NCBI RefSeq assembly: GCF_000828085.3
Contig: NZ_JXCA02000002.1
Location: forward strand, 348,596 to 410,419
Direction: 5' to 3'
DNA from: Scytonema tolypothrichoides VB-61278
Lineage (GTDB): Bacteria; Cyanobacteriota; Cyanobacteriia; Cyanobacteriales; Nostocaceae
Length of the DNA stretch: 61,824 nt
Below, in pieces: positions 44,116-53,227 of this stretch. The notes under the pieces were generated by a model. It searched no databases. It saw nothing but the letters and a program-made list of their open reading frames with translations, and had not been told where the DNA came from. The first letter of the stretch is position 1. Each line of letters opens with the position of its first letter. Both the position numbers and the translations under genes were made by a program.

Positions 44116-44772
44116 CTATGGATGGATCTGGCTCAATATGAACCGTAAGCGATCGTAGTCGTCTTTAAGCAATACGCTCAAGGTACGTCCGGCTTTGATG
44201 ATCCATTGTCGATCAGCTTTGCGTAACTGATAAACCTCTCGAATGGCAGCTGCAGTTAAAGATTCTACAGGAGCACCATTGACAGAAAGTAGTGTTCGCA
44301 AAAAATCTAGTTGTTCGGTAAACTTAATAATTGCTTCGCTTTCACATCGGTAAACTGCTTGATGAACTTGTGGGGGACGAGGAGGCAGATACTGAAACAC
44401 CCTAGCATTTGAAAAATGAGCATCTGGTGATTGCTCAAATCCTACAATTGCAGCACGAAACTCTGTTTTTAGCATAGCAAATATCTGGGGTTGTTCCTCT
44501 CGCAAGTCCTGCAATGACAATCCTAGAGCCACTGCCCGATGTACGGAATCCACAGGCATAGTTGTTGCAGAATACACCACAGCATAAATTTGATTGCCTG
44601 ATTCCTCGTCAACTGAACGTACCCAGCTGCCAAAGGGAGGCATAGAGGGAAAGCTCAAATCGTCGGGTTCCAAACACTGAGCTAAAAATTCGCAACTAGA
44701 AGTCTCGATAACCTCCGCGATATGATTTGGATGGCGATCGCTTCTATCAAACTGTGGTAAAGGAAGGCGCAT
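44116..44772 (-). CDS. HAS-barrel-type conserved protein
   Basis: 218 residues, soluble. The start RLPLPQFDRSDRHPNHIAEV, IETSSCEFLAQCLEP and FGSWVRSVDEESGNQIYAVV fit the beta barrel found at the N-terminus of HerA and ATP-synthase subunits (HAS barrel), but no ATPase domain follows. The remainder is helical (AVALGLSLQDLREEQPQIFA) with a basic C-terminus. I recall it as a conserved cyanobacterial hypothetical; function unknown. On the same strand as, and upstream of, the antiporter. Confidence 0.6.
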   Translation of the reverse strand: MRLPLPQFDRSDRHPNHIAEVIETSSCEFLAQCLEPDDLSFPSMPPFGSWVRSVDEESGNQIYAVVYSATTMPVDSVHRAVALGLSLQDLREEQPQIFAMLKTEFRAAIVGFEQSPDAHFSNARVFQYLPPRPPQVHQAVYRCESEAIIKFTEQLDFLRTLLSVNGAPVESLTAAAIREVYQLRKADRQWIIKAGRTLSVLLKDDYDRLRFILSQIHP

Positions 44773-44929
44773 AAACTATTCAAAAAAAAGAATTCAGCAA
44801 TTCCACCAGTCACAAGTCACAAGTCAGAACGCAATTAGTGAGGTCAAGAAAGCGCCACTGTCTTGTTGACCACTCAATCAAAGATTCAGTTAGGGCAATA
44901 AACCCCCTAGTCAGAAGGCGAGAGTCGGT

Positions 44930-45090
44930 ACCCTACAGAAAGCCAGCCGCAGGGCGTTTACAAGTCGCTCAACCTGATGCCAGTCGCCTCAACGGAGGAC
45001 AGCGACGCACGGCCCTGGCTCCCCATAGCGCTACCTCCTCCTGACTAACAGGTGCAAGGTTGTTTAACTCATGACTAATGACTAATGACT
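44930..45090. repeat. GC-rich dispersed repeat with TAATGAC heptamers
   Basis: AAGCCAGCCGCAGGGCG, CCAGTCGCCTCAACGGAGG, GGCCCTGGCTCCCCATAGCG, then ATGACTAATGACTAATGACT at 45070-45089. Same family as 16078-16214 and 48118-48240. Confidence 0.75.
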
Positions 45091-45289
45091 ATTTAGCTTT
45101 CTTACGTCCTGCTGTGGTTTCTACAAGTTCTAATTCCGAGAGGCGAAAGGTAACGAGTTTATCCCAGTTCCCACCTTCAAACAGGACAGCAACTTTGCCA
45201 TCACTCAGCCGTTGCACAAGTCCTTCAAAGCGATAGTAGGTGTCTTGTGGATTTTTGACGCGAACAGTTGCTCCTGGTAAGATCATCAT
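45089..45289 (-). CDS. ndhS: NAD(P)H dehydrogenase (NDH-1) subunit S
   Basis: 66 residues, SH3-like fold. [20 protein letters not shown], then [20 protein letters not shown] and [14 protein letters not shown] match NdhS (CRR31-like), the ferredoxin-docking subunit of the photosynthetic NDH-1 complex on the thylakoid. The basic tail TTAGRKKAK is normal. The start is one of two adjacent ATGs (MMILPG). Preceded by a hairpin at 45400. Confidence 0.93.
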   Translation of the reverse strand: MMILPGATVRVKNPQDTYYRFEGLVQRLSDGKVAVLFEGGNWDKLVTFRLSELELVETTAGRKKAK

Positions 45290-45399
45290 CTTTTCCCTTG
45301 GTTGTTTCCTGTTAATAGCTTAATCTTTCTCTAGCTAGGTTTGTATTAGTACTATTTACTCATGCTATTGATTAATCATTATAATTTGGGTTAAGAAAA

Positions 45400-45420
45400 C
45401 CCACTCCTACAAGGAGTGGG
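45400..45420 (-). terminator. Likely terminator downstream of rodA
   Basis: CCCACTCCT, ACA, AGGAGTGGG: a nine-base-pair stem with a three-base loop. On the minus strand it is followed by GTTTTCTTAA. It lies between the rodA stop (45455) and the ndhS start. Confidence 0.45.
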
Positions 45421-45454
45421 GCAGACAGTCCCAGCCTGCGGGGAGTGTCAACAA

Positions 45455-46768
45455 CTAATACTTCTGCCGTTGTCGAAAATTTGCGACCGATTCTACCAGC
45501 CCCAAGGCAATGAAGTTTGTTAGCATTGCCGAACGACCATAACTCATCCAAGGAAGGGGAATTCCTGCCACTGGTGCTAAACCAACGGTCATACCAACGT
45601 TAACAATCATCTGAAACACAATCATAGACAAAACGCCTACAGCAAGCAAAGAGCCAAAGTTATCTTTGGCAGTTTGGGCAACATGTAACAGCCGGTGACA
45701 AATAAAGCAGAAGACAATTAGTACGACTAGACAGCCAATAAAACCAAATTCTTCGCCTACAGCGGAGAAGATAAAGTCTGTATGCTGTTCAGGGACAAAA
45801 TTTAATTGGGTCATAGGACCTTTGAAAAGACCCCATCCCGACCATTCACCAGCACCAATGGCAATGCGCGATTGAATGAGGTGATATCCTGCGCCTAGAG
45901 GATCGTGTTCAGGATTCATAAATACAGTCAGTCGGTTTTTTTGATACTCCTTCAAAACGTGGTTCCAGGCAAATATACCTAATTCACCACCCAAAAGGTT
46001 AAGAGCGATCGCGCCTATACCGCCAATGACGTTTTGTCTCCTAGGCAGAGTTAAAAATCCAACCAGTCCCATAGTCGCTGACCAGATTAACCCTAACGCT
46101 GTTAGGGATATTTGGTTGAACAAAACTATCGGTTGTTCCGATAACGGCCAAGATATGCTGAACAAAATCCCTGCAATAATCGGAGAAATCAGTAGTATTA
46201 ACCAGCCGGGATGGGCATTTGCCCAGTACAACATCCCCAAGACAATCGAACCAAAGACCAATGATGTTGCTAAATCTGGCTGTAAGAAGACCAATCCCCA
46301 AGGTACAGCGGTAATTGCTAATGCCCGGAAAACATTATCAAGACTAGAAGCGGTACGCTTGTGTAACAGTGCTGCTAGGGTAATAATTAATCCTATTTTG
46401 GCAAATTCTGAAGGTTGTACGGCAATACCAGCGATATTAATCCACCGTTGTGCTCCTTTAGCACTTTGACCAGCGATCATCACGGCGATCAGGCTAAAGT
46501 TGGTGATGGCGTAAGTTACCCAATGTAATTGAATCAGGTGTTCGTAACGGCTTCTAGCAATAAATAGAGCAATAATTAAGCCAATGCCTCCCATGAGCCA
46601 GTGCCACCACCAGTCAGTGAGTCCCTGATTCAATTCCGTACTGCGGATCATGATACCGCCAAATACGGTGAGGCTTATTGGTAAACAAAATAATAACAAA
46701 TCTACTTGGTCCCAAGGTTTTATCCAGAACTTCCAACGAGATCTGGAAAGCGAACGTTTGACTAACAT
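45455..46768 (-). CDS. rodA: Rod-shape SEDS glycosyltransferase RodA
   Basis: 437 residues, ten transmembrane helices. SEDS-family peptidoglycan polymerase that works with a class B PBP in side-wall synthesis. Signatures: IAGIAVQPSEFAKIGLIITL, VFLQPDLATSLVFGSIVLGM (catalytic-loop Asp region), EQHTDFIFSAVGEEFGFIGC and the closing PVAGIPLPWMSYGRSAMLTN. The SYGRS ending is the cyanobacterial RodA variant rather than FtsW's GGS form. Upstream lies mrp on the same strand, 106 bases away. Confidence 0.95.
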   Translation of the reverse strand: MLVKRSLSRSRWKFWIKPWDQVDLLLFCLPISLTVFGGIMIRSTELNQGLTDWWWHWLMGGIGLIIALFIARSRYEHLIQLHWVTYAITNFSLIAVMIAGQSAKGAQRWINIAGIAVQPSEFAKIGLIITLAALLHKRTASSLDNVFRALAITAVPWGLVFLQPDLATSLVFGSIVLGMLYWANAHPGWLILLISPIIAGILFSISWPLSEQPIVLFNQISLTALGLIWSATMGLVGFLTLPRRQNVIGGIGAIALNLLGGELGIFAWNHVLKEYQKNRLTVFMNPEHDPLGAGYHLIQSRIAIGAGEWSGWGLFKGPMTQLNFVPEQHTDFIFSAVGEEFGFIGCLVVLIVFCFICHRLLHVAQTAKDNFGSLLAVGVLSMIVFQMIVNVGMTVGLAPVAGIPLPWMSYGRSAMLTNFIALGLVESVANFRQRQKY

Positions 46769-46874
46769 TGTATGCGTTTACACTTTAAGTATGAGATTTT
46801 TAAAAAATAACCCAAAATCTGTATTCCTGGCTGAGCAACTTCAACCAGGCAGAAATTGGAATTTTTCTGTCTAA

Positions 46875-47945
46875 TTATGTCAGAACAGCAACTGATACTT
46901 TGCCAGCAATTGTCAGGGCGATCGCCTTTAACGCTTGGGCACTAGCTGACTCTGGTTCAGCAATAACCACTGGTACACCTTTGTCACCACCCATTCTAGT
47001 AGAAATTTCTAGTGGTACGCACCCCAGCAACGGCACTCCTAACTCAGCTGCTGTCTTTGCGCCACCGCCGGAACCAAAAATGTCATACTGCTTATCTGGC
47101 ATATCTGGTGGAATAAAGTAGCTCATATTTTCTACTATTCCTAGGATGGGCACATTCATCTGCTGGAACATTCGCAAGCCCTTTCGGGAATCCAACAGTG
47201 CTACATTTTGGGGTGTGGTGACAATAACTGCTCCCACCATTGGTACTGCTTGTGCTAATGTCAGTTGAGCATCGCCTGTTCCAGGTGGCATATCCACAAT
47301 CAGGTAGTCTATTTCTCCCCATTCCACTTGGTAGAGAAACTGGCGAATGACTCCATTGAGCATTGGTCCACGCCAAATGACTGGCTGATCCCGGTCGATT
47401 AAAAAGCCCATTGACACTAATTTGACGCCGTAATTGAAAGCAGGTTCTAGAATCTCACCTTTGTCTGTGGAACGCACGATCATCTCAGCTTCACCCAGTC
47501 CTAGCATAGTAGGATCGTTAGGACCATAGATATCAGCGTCTAGCAAACCAACCTTCGCCCCAGTTTGAGCCAAAGCAACTGCGACATTCACAGCAACCGT
47601 ACTTTTGCCAACGCCTCCTTTGCCACTGGAAACTGCAATAATATTCTTAACACCAGGAACACCAGTGCGATCGCTTAAAGCTTTCTGTTGCGGTGTTTCC
47701 GCTGTCACCTCTACAGAGACCTCTTTAACTCCTGGAAGCTGTTTCACAGCTTTTTTGCAATCTTCCACAATAAATTCACGCAAAGGACAAGCAGGTGTTG
47801 TCAACACTAAGGTAAAGCTAACCTTCCCGGACTCAATTTTGATGTTGCGAATCATGTTGAGATCTACCAGACTTTTGCGAAGTTCTGGATCTTGCACTGG
47901 TTGCAACACTTTTAGGACTGAACGAGTATCGAGGACATCATACAT
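46875..47945 (-). CDS. mrp: Mrp/NBP35-type Fe-S carrier ATPase
   Basis: 356 residues. Residues 1-85 form a MIP18/DUF59 domain (LQPVQDPELRKSLVDLNMI); residues about 100-350 the P-loop ATPase: IIAVSSGKGGVGKSTVAVNV (deviant Walker A, near residues 108-116), LLDADIYGPNDPTMLG, YLIVDMPPGTGDAQLTLAQ. Carries and delivers Fe-S clusters. The second domain lacks an obvious CxxC pair near the end, as in many bacterial ApbC forms. Start ATG at 47945. Confidence 0.94.
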   Translation of the reverse strand: MYDVLDTRSVLKVLQPVQDPELRKSLVDLNMIRNIKIESGKVSFTLVLTTPACPLREFIVEDCKKAVKQLPGVKEVSVEVTAETPQQKALSDRTGVPGVKNIIAVSSGKGGVGKSTVAVNVAVALAQTGAKVGLLDADIYGPNDPTMLGLGEAEMIVRSTDKGEILEPAFNYGVKLVSMGFLIDRDQPVIWRGPMLNGVIRQFLYQVEWGEIDYLIVDMPPGTGDAQLTLAQAVPMVGAVIVTTPQNVALLDSRKGLRMFQQMNVPILGIVENMSYFIPPDMPDKQYDIFGSGGGAKTAAELGVPLLGCVPLEISTRMGGDKGVPVVIAEPESASAQALKAIALTIAGKVSVAVLT

Positions 47946-48099
47946 AATGTTTTTAGTCTTTCTATTGCAATAATTTTTAACAAAAGGTCTTGTTATCTAC
48001 TAAAATCTTAACTTTGAAGCGCTATTTATCGTTCACAATCTCAAGTCAGTAGCCAGTAATCTGTAGTCGGTGAGTCCAAACTCAGTCGTTCTTTTACTC

Positions 48100-48240
48100 G
48101 TGACTAATGACTAATGAACGGCAGGTGCACCGTCCTTGGGAACCCCCCTCCGGGTTCGCCAGATGCCTACGGAGGGAGACCCTCCTGCAGCACTGGTCTC
48201 ACCGCAACCCACTGCCTCCTAATGACTAATGGACTAATGA
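48100..48240. repeat. GC-rich dispersed repeat with TAATGAC heptamers
   Basis: GACTAATGACTAATGAACGG at the left, then CAGGTGCACC, GGGAACCCCCCTCCGGG, GGAGGGAGACCCTCC, and CTGCCTCCTAATGACTAATG at the right. It fills the gap before the SRPBCC gene; same family as at 16078-16214 and 44930-45090. Confidence 0.75.
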
Positions 48241-48762
48241 CTAACAATCAAAACAACCATCTTTAAGAGATTTTTGCTTTCTGGATACCGCTTGTAATGT
48301 TGCTTCCTCAACTGCTTGGACTAACGATCGTGCTACGCGATCCGCGTAGGGACGAGAAAAAGGCCAGATTAAGGGCGACAACCAACCACGTAACGTTACA
48401 GAATATGACAAACAAGTGCCACAGACTGTAGATTCTACTTTATAAGTCACCCGTTCTTCTACACCAGGAATTGCTAGTACTCTCACACTCAGTAATTCCC
48501 TAGGATTGACGCGTTCTACAAAAATGCGAATGGGAATTGGCGACAAGCGTGTAACGGCTTGATAGATGAGTCCAGGTTTGGGTACTAATCCATATGGAAC
48601 GTTAGTGCTTTTGAGTAATGGATGCCAAGAAACATCTGCTATGTCAACGACTTTTTGCCAAAGTTCATCCACAGAAGCAGAACTGATTTCTCGGTAAGTT
48701 CGCACCAGAGAAAGGCAAAACCGACGACGTTTGCGGTGGACGGATTTGGATAACCATCCCAT
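48241..48762 (-). CDS. SRPBCC family protein
   Basis: 173 residues, soluble, basic N-terminus (KSVHRKRRRF). REISSASVDELWQKVVDIAD gives the first strand and helix of the SRPBCC fold, followed by the beta strands GLIYQAVTRLSPIPIRIFVE, LLSVRVLAIPGVEERVTYKV and a long C-terminal helix ADRVARSLVQAVEEATLQAV. Ligand unknown. Start ATG at 48762. No close partner. Confidence 0.78.
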   Translation of the reverse strand: MGWLSKSVHRKRRRFCLSLVRTYREISSASVDELWQKVVDIADVSWHPLLKSTNVPYGLVPKPGLIYQAVTRLSPIPIRIFVERVNPRELLSVRVLAIPGVEERVTYKVESTVCGTCLSYSVTLRGWLSPLIWPFSRPYADRVARSLVQAVEEATLQAVSRKQKSLKDGCFDC

Positions 48763-49531
48763 TTTTCTATTCCTCCTCCCTACAGCCTTTTTGGTAACTC
48801 TGGCATAGTCAGCATTTGCGTTCAGCCCTTGTATTAAACTTTTTCAAAATTGTCCTCAACATAGTAAGTCGCCATTTCATATATACGCTAATTTGAGAAC
48901 TGAAGCATAACTGAGACTTTTTCATTAATTTTCATTAACAAACACGCTCTTTAAGAAAAAAGGTATCAACGAATGCACATTCGCTTTCAGCCGTTGTTGT
49001 TCGCGTAGCGTCTCCGACAAAAGAAGGCTAGGAAAATCCTTAGCACATTATTGAAATCTTGGCTCATAACTCGATGATTACCGAGGTGTTGATTTTGGGA
49101 GTTAACATAAGATTCGACAGAGCAATCTTGTTGAACTGCAAGGCTCGATTTTTGATGCTGTACACAGGTCGCTCTTGGGAACAACTTTATTCATATATAT
49201 CAGTCCGCGCCCCCTGCGGATATGGTCGGAGATTTTTCTTTAGACAGAGGTTGAGATTTGCCAGGTGGAAAATGCTCGTAGATTTATCATTTGAAGTGTT
49301 GTATCAATCCTAGAACTTTACATAAACATAAACAACTTGAAAAAAATCAATAAAAGCACAAGTACACACCCATTTGAGGGAAAATAACTATCTGTAGTCA
49401 TATCCCTCAGTCGTCATTAATGCTTGACTATAGAGAGAATAGCTCTTTGGGCAATTTTAGCCTGCTTCCTGGCGTCAGTTGCTCAGAAATTTTCAGTTGA
49501 AAAATTCTTGCTTTTACCAAAATTGTAATAA
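48763..49531. other. 769-base gap upstream of hemF
   Basis: AT-rich, with a TTCGCGTAGCGTCTCCGACA dispersed repeat near 49000 and short, biased open frames (48987-49313) that are not believed. No recognised RNA. The hemF promoter should be near its right end. Confidence 0.5.
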
Positions 49532-50596
49532 ATGGTTCTTGAGTCTATGGTCATCAACTCCCAAACTCCAACAATGCGGGCAGAATCTACTCAAACTCTA
49601 CCAAGTGACGCCAAAGCCAGAGTTAGTCAGTTCATGAAACAGTTGCAAGACAAAATCACTCAAAGGTTGGCAGAACTGGATGGTGTGGGGAAATTTCAAG
49701 AAGATATGTGGGAACGCCCAGAAGGAGGCGGAGGGCGATCGCGCATTCTGCGTGAGGGTGCAATATTTGAGCAAGCTGGGGTCGGTTTTTCAGAAGTTTG
49801 GGGTTCCCATCTACCGCCTTCAATCCTAGCGCAGCGTCCAGAGGCAGCAGGGCACGATTTTTATGTGACAGGCACCTCAATGGTGTTACATCCACGTAGT
49901 CCTTATGTACCCACCGTTCACCTCAATTATCGCTACTTTGAGGCAGGACCGGTGTGGTGGTTCGGTGGCGGTGCGGATTTAACTCCTTATTACCCCTTTG
50001 CCGAAGATGCAGTCCATTTCCATAAAACACTAAAGCAAGCGTGTGATACTCATCACCCAGAATATTACCCAGTGTTTAAGCGTTGGTGTGATGAGTATTT
50101 CTACTTAAAACACCGTGGTGAAACGCGGGGCGTTGGCGGACTGTTTTTTGATTACCAAGATGGTCAAGGTGGATTGTATCGCGGTCCTCATAAGGATGGT
50201 GAAGCGGCTACTTATAGTAACCAAATTGGGACACCACAACCACGCAGTTGGGAACAGTTGTTTGCTTTTGCACAAGAATGTGGTAACGCTTTTTTACCAG
50301 CCTACGTACCCATTGTGGAAAGGCGACACAAAATGGAATATGGCGATCGCCAACGAAATTTTCAGCTGTATCGCCGGGGAAGGTATGTAGAATTCAACTT
50401 GGTGTATGACCGAGGCACTATTTTTGGATTGCAAACCAACGGACGCACTGAGTCAATTCTGATGTCCCTACCACCCTTGGTGCGCTGGGAATACGGCTAT
50501 CAACCTGAACCAAACTCCCCTGAAGCCCAGTTGTACGAAATCTTCCTCAAACCTCAAGACTGGGCAAACTGGATACCCAGTAGTCCAAAATCATGA
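49532..50596 (+). CDS. hemF: Oxygen-dependent coproporphyrinogen III oxidase
   Basis: 354 residues. Converts coproporphyrinogen III to protoporphyrinogen IX with O2 for heme and chlorophyll. HemF signatures: [73 protein letters not shown] and [20 protein letters not shown]. The start could be the ATG at 49532 or the next one five codons in (MVINSQTP). Single gene. Confidence 0.97.
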   Translation: MVLESMVINSQTPTMRAESTQTLPSDAKARVSQFMKQLQDKITQRLAELDGVGKFQEDMWERPEGGGGRSRILREGAIFEQAGVGFSEVWGSHLPPSILAQRPEAAGHDFYVTGTSMVLHPRSPYVPTVHLNYRYFEAGPVWWFGGGADLTPYYPFAEDAVHFHKTLKQACDTHHPEYYPVFKRWCDEYFYLKHRGETRGVGGLFFDYQDGQGGLYRGPHKDGEAATYSNQIGTPQPRSWEQLFAFAQECGNAFLPAYVPIVERRHKMEYGDRQRNFQLYRRGRYVEFNLVYDRGTIFGLQTNGRTESILMSLPPLVRWEYGYQPEPNSPEAQLYEIFLKPQDWANWIPSSPKS

Positions 50597-50737
50597 GTCC
50601 TGAGTCTTGAGTATAAATCATCTGCAACTCCAGATTCCCTTGAGAGGCTAAATACGAAAAATTCTGCACTCAGTATTCAGCACTCACCACTTCTTTAGTG
50701 AGTTAGACTACTAAAGAGAAGCACTTAGCAATAAATA

Positions 50738-50914
50738 TGACAATTGATGCTGTAGCTTTTCAATCACAAGCTACAGCATCACATAACGCTGTCGTAGGTT
50801 TGCGTTCCTCACTCAGTTTGGAACTGATTCCAGTACAGAAAAAGGAGCAAAAGAGTTGCAAAAACAAGGTTTTAGCTTTGACCACGTGTTTTGGCGAAAC
50901 TATACCGTAGTCTC
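50738..50914 (+). CDS. Possible small protein with an internal 13-bp hairpin
   Basis: 58-codon frame (MTIDAVAFQSQATASHNAVV...) just upstream of the STAS gene. The DNA carries a perfect hairpin (GATGCTGTAGCTT at 50747 with its complement at 50768, eight-base loop). No family recognised and no good ribosome site, so this may instead be a structured leader or small RNA. Confidence 0.3.
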
Positions 50915-50943
50915 TTTATAGAGGAGTGTCAAGGGAAGGTTCA

Positions 50944-51315
50944 GTGATATATTACATAGATCAAAAAACTTATACAACCCAAAACGGCAATACTGTTACC
51001 GTTTTAACACCGACTGGTCGCTTGGATATTACAACTGCTTGGCAATTTCGTCTGAAGTTGCAAGAGTGTATTTCCAAACTCAGTCGTCATCTTGTAGTCA
51101 ATCTCGGTCAAGTCAATTTCATAGATAGTTCCGGTCTGACCTCTTTAGTCGCGGGAATGCGCGATGCTGATAAAGTTAAAGGCAGTTTTCGCATTTGTAA
51201 TGTGCATCCAGAAGCAAAACTGGTGTTTGAAGTCACCATGATGGATACAGTTTTTGAAATCTTTGAAACCGAGGAGGAGGCTTTAGAAAGTGAATCTGGT
51301 AGTATTGCTAGCTAA
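50944..51315 (+). CDS. STAS-domain anti-sigma-factor antagonist
   Basis: 123 residues from a GTG at 50944 (MIYYIDQKTYTTQ); a GTG at 50926 is in frame but its purine-rich site sits too close. STAS fold: VTVLTPTGRLDITTAWQFRL, then VVNLGQVNFIDSSGLTSLVA with the DSSGL phosphorylation Ser, and an acidic tail. It binds an anti-sigma kinase in its unphosphorylated form. No kinase gene is nearby in the window. Confidence 0.9.
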   Translation: MIYYIDQKTYTTQNGNTVTVLTPTGRLDITTAWQFRLKLQECISKLSRHLVVNLGQVNFIDSSGLTSLVAGMRDADKVKGSFRICNVHPEAKLVFEVTMMDTVFEIFETEEEALESESGSIAS

Positions 51316-51328
51316 TATTGTTAGCTAG

Positions 51329-51470
51329 TACTGAGTTGCATTCAAAGATAGTAAGTAGGATGAGGAGGCAGTGCCAGGGTTCGCCTTCGTACATCCAACA
51401 CAAGCGTGGGGATGAGACAATTAACGCATTCGCTCATTCAGTAAATGCTATTTCTGAATGCAACTTAGTA
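51329..51470. mobile_element. MITE-like element with 22-bp inverted ends and TA borders
   Basis: TACTGAGTTGCATTCA at the left and TGAATGCAACTTAGTA at the right are inverted repeats matching at 19 of 22 positions when extended. Both ends sit at TA, as for mariner/IS630 transposons, which duplicate TA. The about 138-base interior has no gene. Likely a non-autonomous IS630-type element between the convergent STAS and cpcT genes. Confidence 0.6.
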
Positions 51471-51520
51471 ATAAGGACATTGCTGAGTATTGAGCAACAG
51501 AAGAATCTTCACTTGATCAC

Positions 51521-52141
51521 TCAGTACTGTTGTCTCTTTGTATAGCAGTAGGGTCCCAAAAGTGCTCCCCAAGTGGCTTTTCCAGTTGTAGAGTCAATTC
51601 CTTTGTCATAGCTGAGAAATTTATCATCAGTGACCTCAAAGCCTAAGGAAACTTGCACAGTATTACCATCAACACTAAAACAGCAACGAGTGTCTGGAGG
51701 TGGGGTAGCGTTGAACTTATAACTATTGGGGGCTAATACTTGCTGGGTAAGGTTAAGTACACAGCCAGGTAGTAACTCTAAATGATCGGGCGTCAGCATG
51801 TTGAGTAAAGCAGGATTTTGACCAGCACCAATCAGGCTATTGTGGTCTTTGATCATATAGTACTGCACTTTGAGAGGTACATCAGGGCTTGCCCTGAGCG
51901 AAGTCGAAGGGTCACTTCCTTGTAAAAGCCGCATAATGCGCTGGCGGTAAGGTCGCTCTAGGTTGACAATATTAGCTTGTTCAGCAAATATAGTAAGACT
52001 GTCTTCTGAAAAAAGAGAAAGTGGTCTGTGCCACAGACGAAGGTGAACGTACCAAGCAGGGTCTGCAAGAGCTTGTTCTCGATTATCAAATTCACCAGAA
52101 AGGTAATTAGCCAGGGTAAGTAGTTGTGCTGGGAGACTCAT
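51521..52141 (-). CDS. cpcT: CpcT/CpeT-type phycobilin lyase
   Basis: 206 residues from the ATG at 52141 (MSLPAQLLTLANYLSGEFDN). DUF1001/CpeT fold: DPAWYVHLRLWHRPL, RPYRQRIMRLL, YYMIKDHNSLIGAGQNPALL, and a C-terminal KATWGALLGPYCYTKR. Attaches phycocyanobilin to phycobiliprotein beta subunits. Around residues 84-99 it carries SDPSTSLRASPDVPLK, which is the in-frame translation of a CCCTGAGCGAAGTCGAAGGG dispersed repeat (51881-51913) not expected in the family. An upstream ATG adds nine residues and is less likely. Confidence 0.9.
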   Translation of the reverse strand: MSLPAQLLTLANYLSGEFDNREQALADPAWYVHLRLWHRPLSLFSEDSLTIFAEQANIVNLERPYRQRIMRLLQGSDPSTSLRASPDVPLKVQYYMIKDHNSLIGAGQNPALLNMLTPDHLELLPGCVLNLTQQVLAPNSYKFNATPPPDTRCCFSVDGNTVQVSLGFEVTDDKFLSYDKGIDSTTGKATWGALLGPYCYTKRQQY

Positions 52142-52346
52142 AGGTGTTATGTTCACGATTCCATGCAAGCAATTTCATCGTGGAATGTGATGAATTGTTG
52201 CTATAATGACAGCCTACACCTTCTGTTATCAAAGAACTCCACACTATCAAAGTCATTTTGTCTGGCAGTTATGAGTAGAAAACTGAACTTGGCAAAGTGG
52301 CATTAAAGCGAGACAATAAGAGTACGTCGCCCTTGAAATTTGCTTT

Positions 52347-53054
52347 GTGAATAACCTCCGTACCGTATCTGATACTAAGCGAACTTTCTACAACCTTCAC
52401 ACCCGTCCGATCAACACTATTTATCGTCGGGTAGTGGAAGAATTAATGGTGGAAATGCACCTACTGTCAGTAAATGTTGATTATAGCTACGATCCTATTT
52501 ATGCCTTGGGCGTCGTCACTGCTTTTGACCGCTTCATGCAAGGCTATCAGCCTGAACGGGATAAGGAGTCTATCTTTGATGCACTCCTTCAAGCTGTAGA
52601 AGAAGATCCACAACGCTACAAACATGATGCTCAACGTTTGCAAGCATTGGCGACAAGCATAAGCGCTTCCGAACTCACTGCCTGGTTAAGCCAACAAACA
52701 CCTCTGGATCGAGATGCTGACTTTCAAGGATCTCTACAAGCAATAGCAAACAATCAGAAATTTAAATACAGCCGCTTGTTTGCGATCGGTTTATTCTCTT
52801 TATTAGAATACTCAGAGCCAGATCTAGTGAAGGACGAAAAGAAACGCAATGAGGCACTAAAAACAATAGCCAAAGGCTTGAATATCTCTGATGACAAACT
52901 CAATAAAGATTTAGAGATCTACTACTCTAATATAGATAAAATGTCACAAGCTTTGACAGTGATGTCAGATATGCTTTTAGCAGATCGAAAAAAGCGGGAA
53001 CAGCGTGCACAGCAATCAAACACCAAAGTTGCTCCGCCAAAGGCTAACGAATAG
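52347..53054 (+). CDS. psb29: Photosystem II biogenesis protein Psb29/Thf1
   Basis: 235 residues, GTG start at 52347 (MNNLRTVSDTKRTFYNLHTR). THF1 family: PINTIYRRVVEELMVEMHLL, YDPIYALGVVTAFDRFMQGY, SRLFAIGLFSLLEY are diagnostic. Needed for PSII assembly/repair and for FtsH stability; localises to thylakoid. The helical, charged C-terminal tail (ADRKKREQRAQQSNTK) is normal. Divergent from cpcT. Confidence 0.95.
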   Translation: MNNLRTVSDTKRTFYNLHTRPINTIYRRVVEELMVEMHLLSVNVDYSYDPIYALGVVTAFDRFMQGYQPERDKESIFDALLQAVEEDPQRYKHDAQRLQALATSISASELTAWLSQQTPLDRDADFQGSLQAIANNQKFKYSRLFAIGLFSLLEYSEPDLVKDEKKRNEALKTIAKGLNISDDKLNKDLEIYYSNIDKMSQALTVMSDMLLADRKKREQRAQQSNTKVAPPKANE

Positions 53055-53227
53055 TTCTGTAGATCAACAAACATGAAACGTGAAATGTCATTATGTAAGC
53101 GCAAAGACTCTATTTTACGTTTTTCAATGTTGACCTACCTATAAGTTGTAACGATGAAATATATGATGAATTATGAAACTGAACTTCTCAGTCAGAATTC
53201 ATCATTCATGCTCGTTTGTCCCTTACT

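Noticed and set aside
48987-49313. Two short frames upstream of hemF
   Set aside because: They overlap on opposite strands and cover a dispersed repeat.
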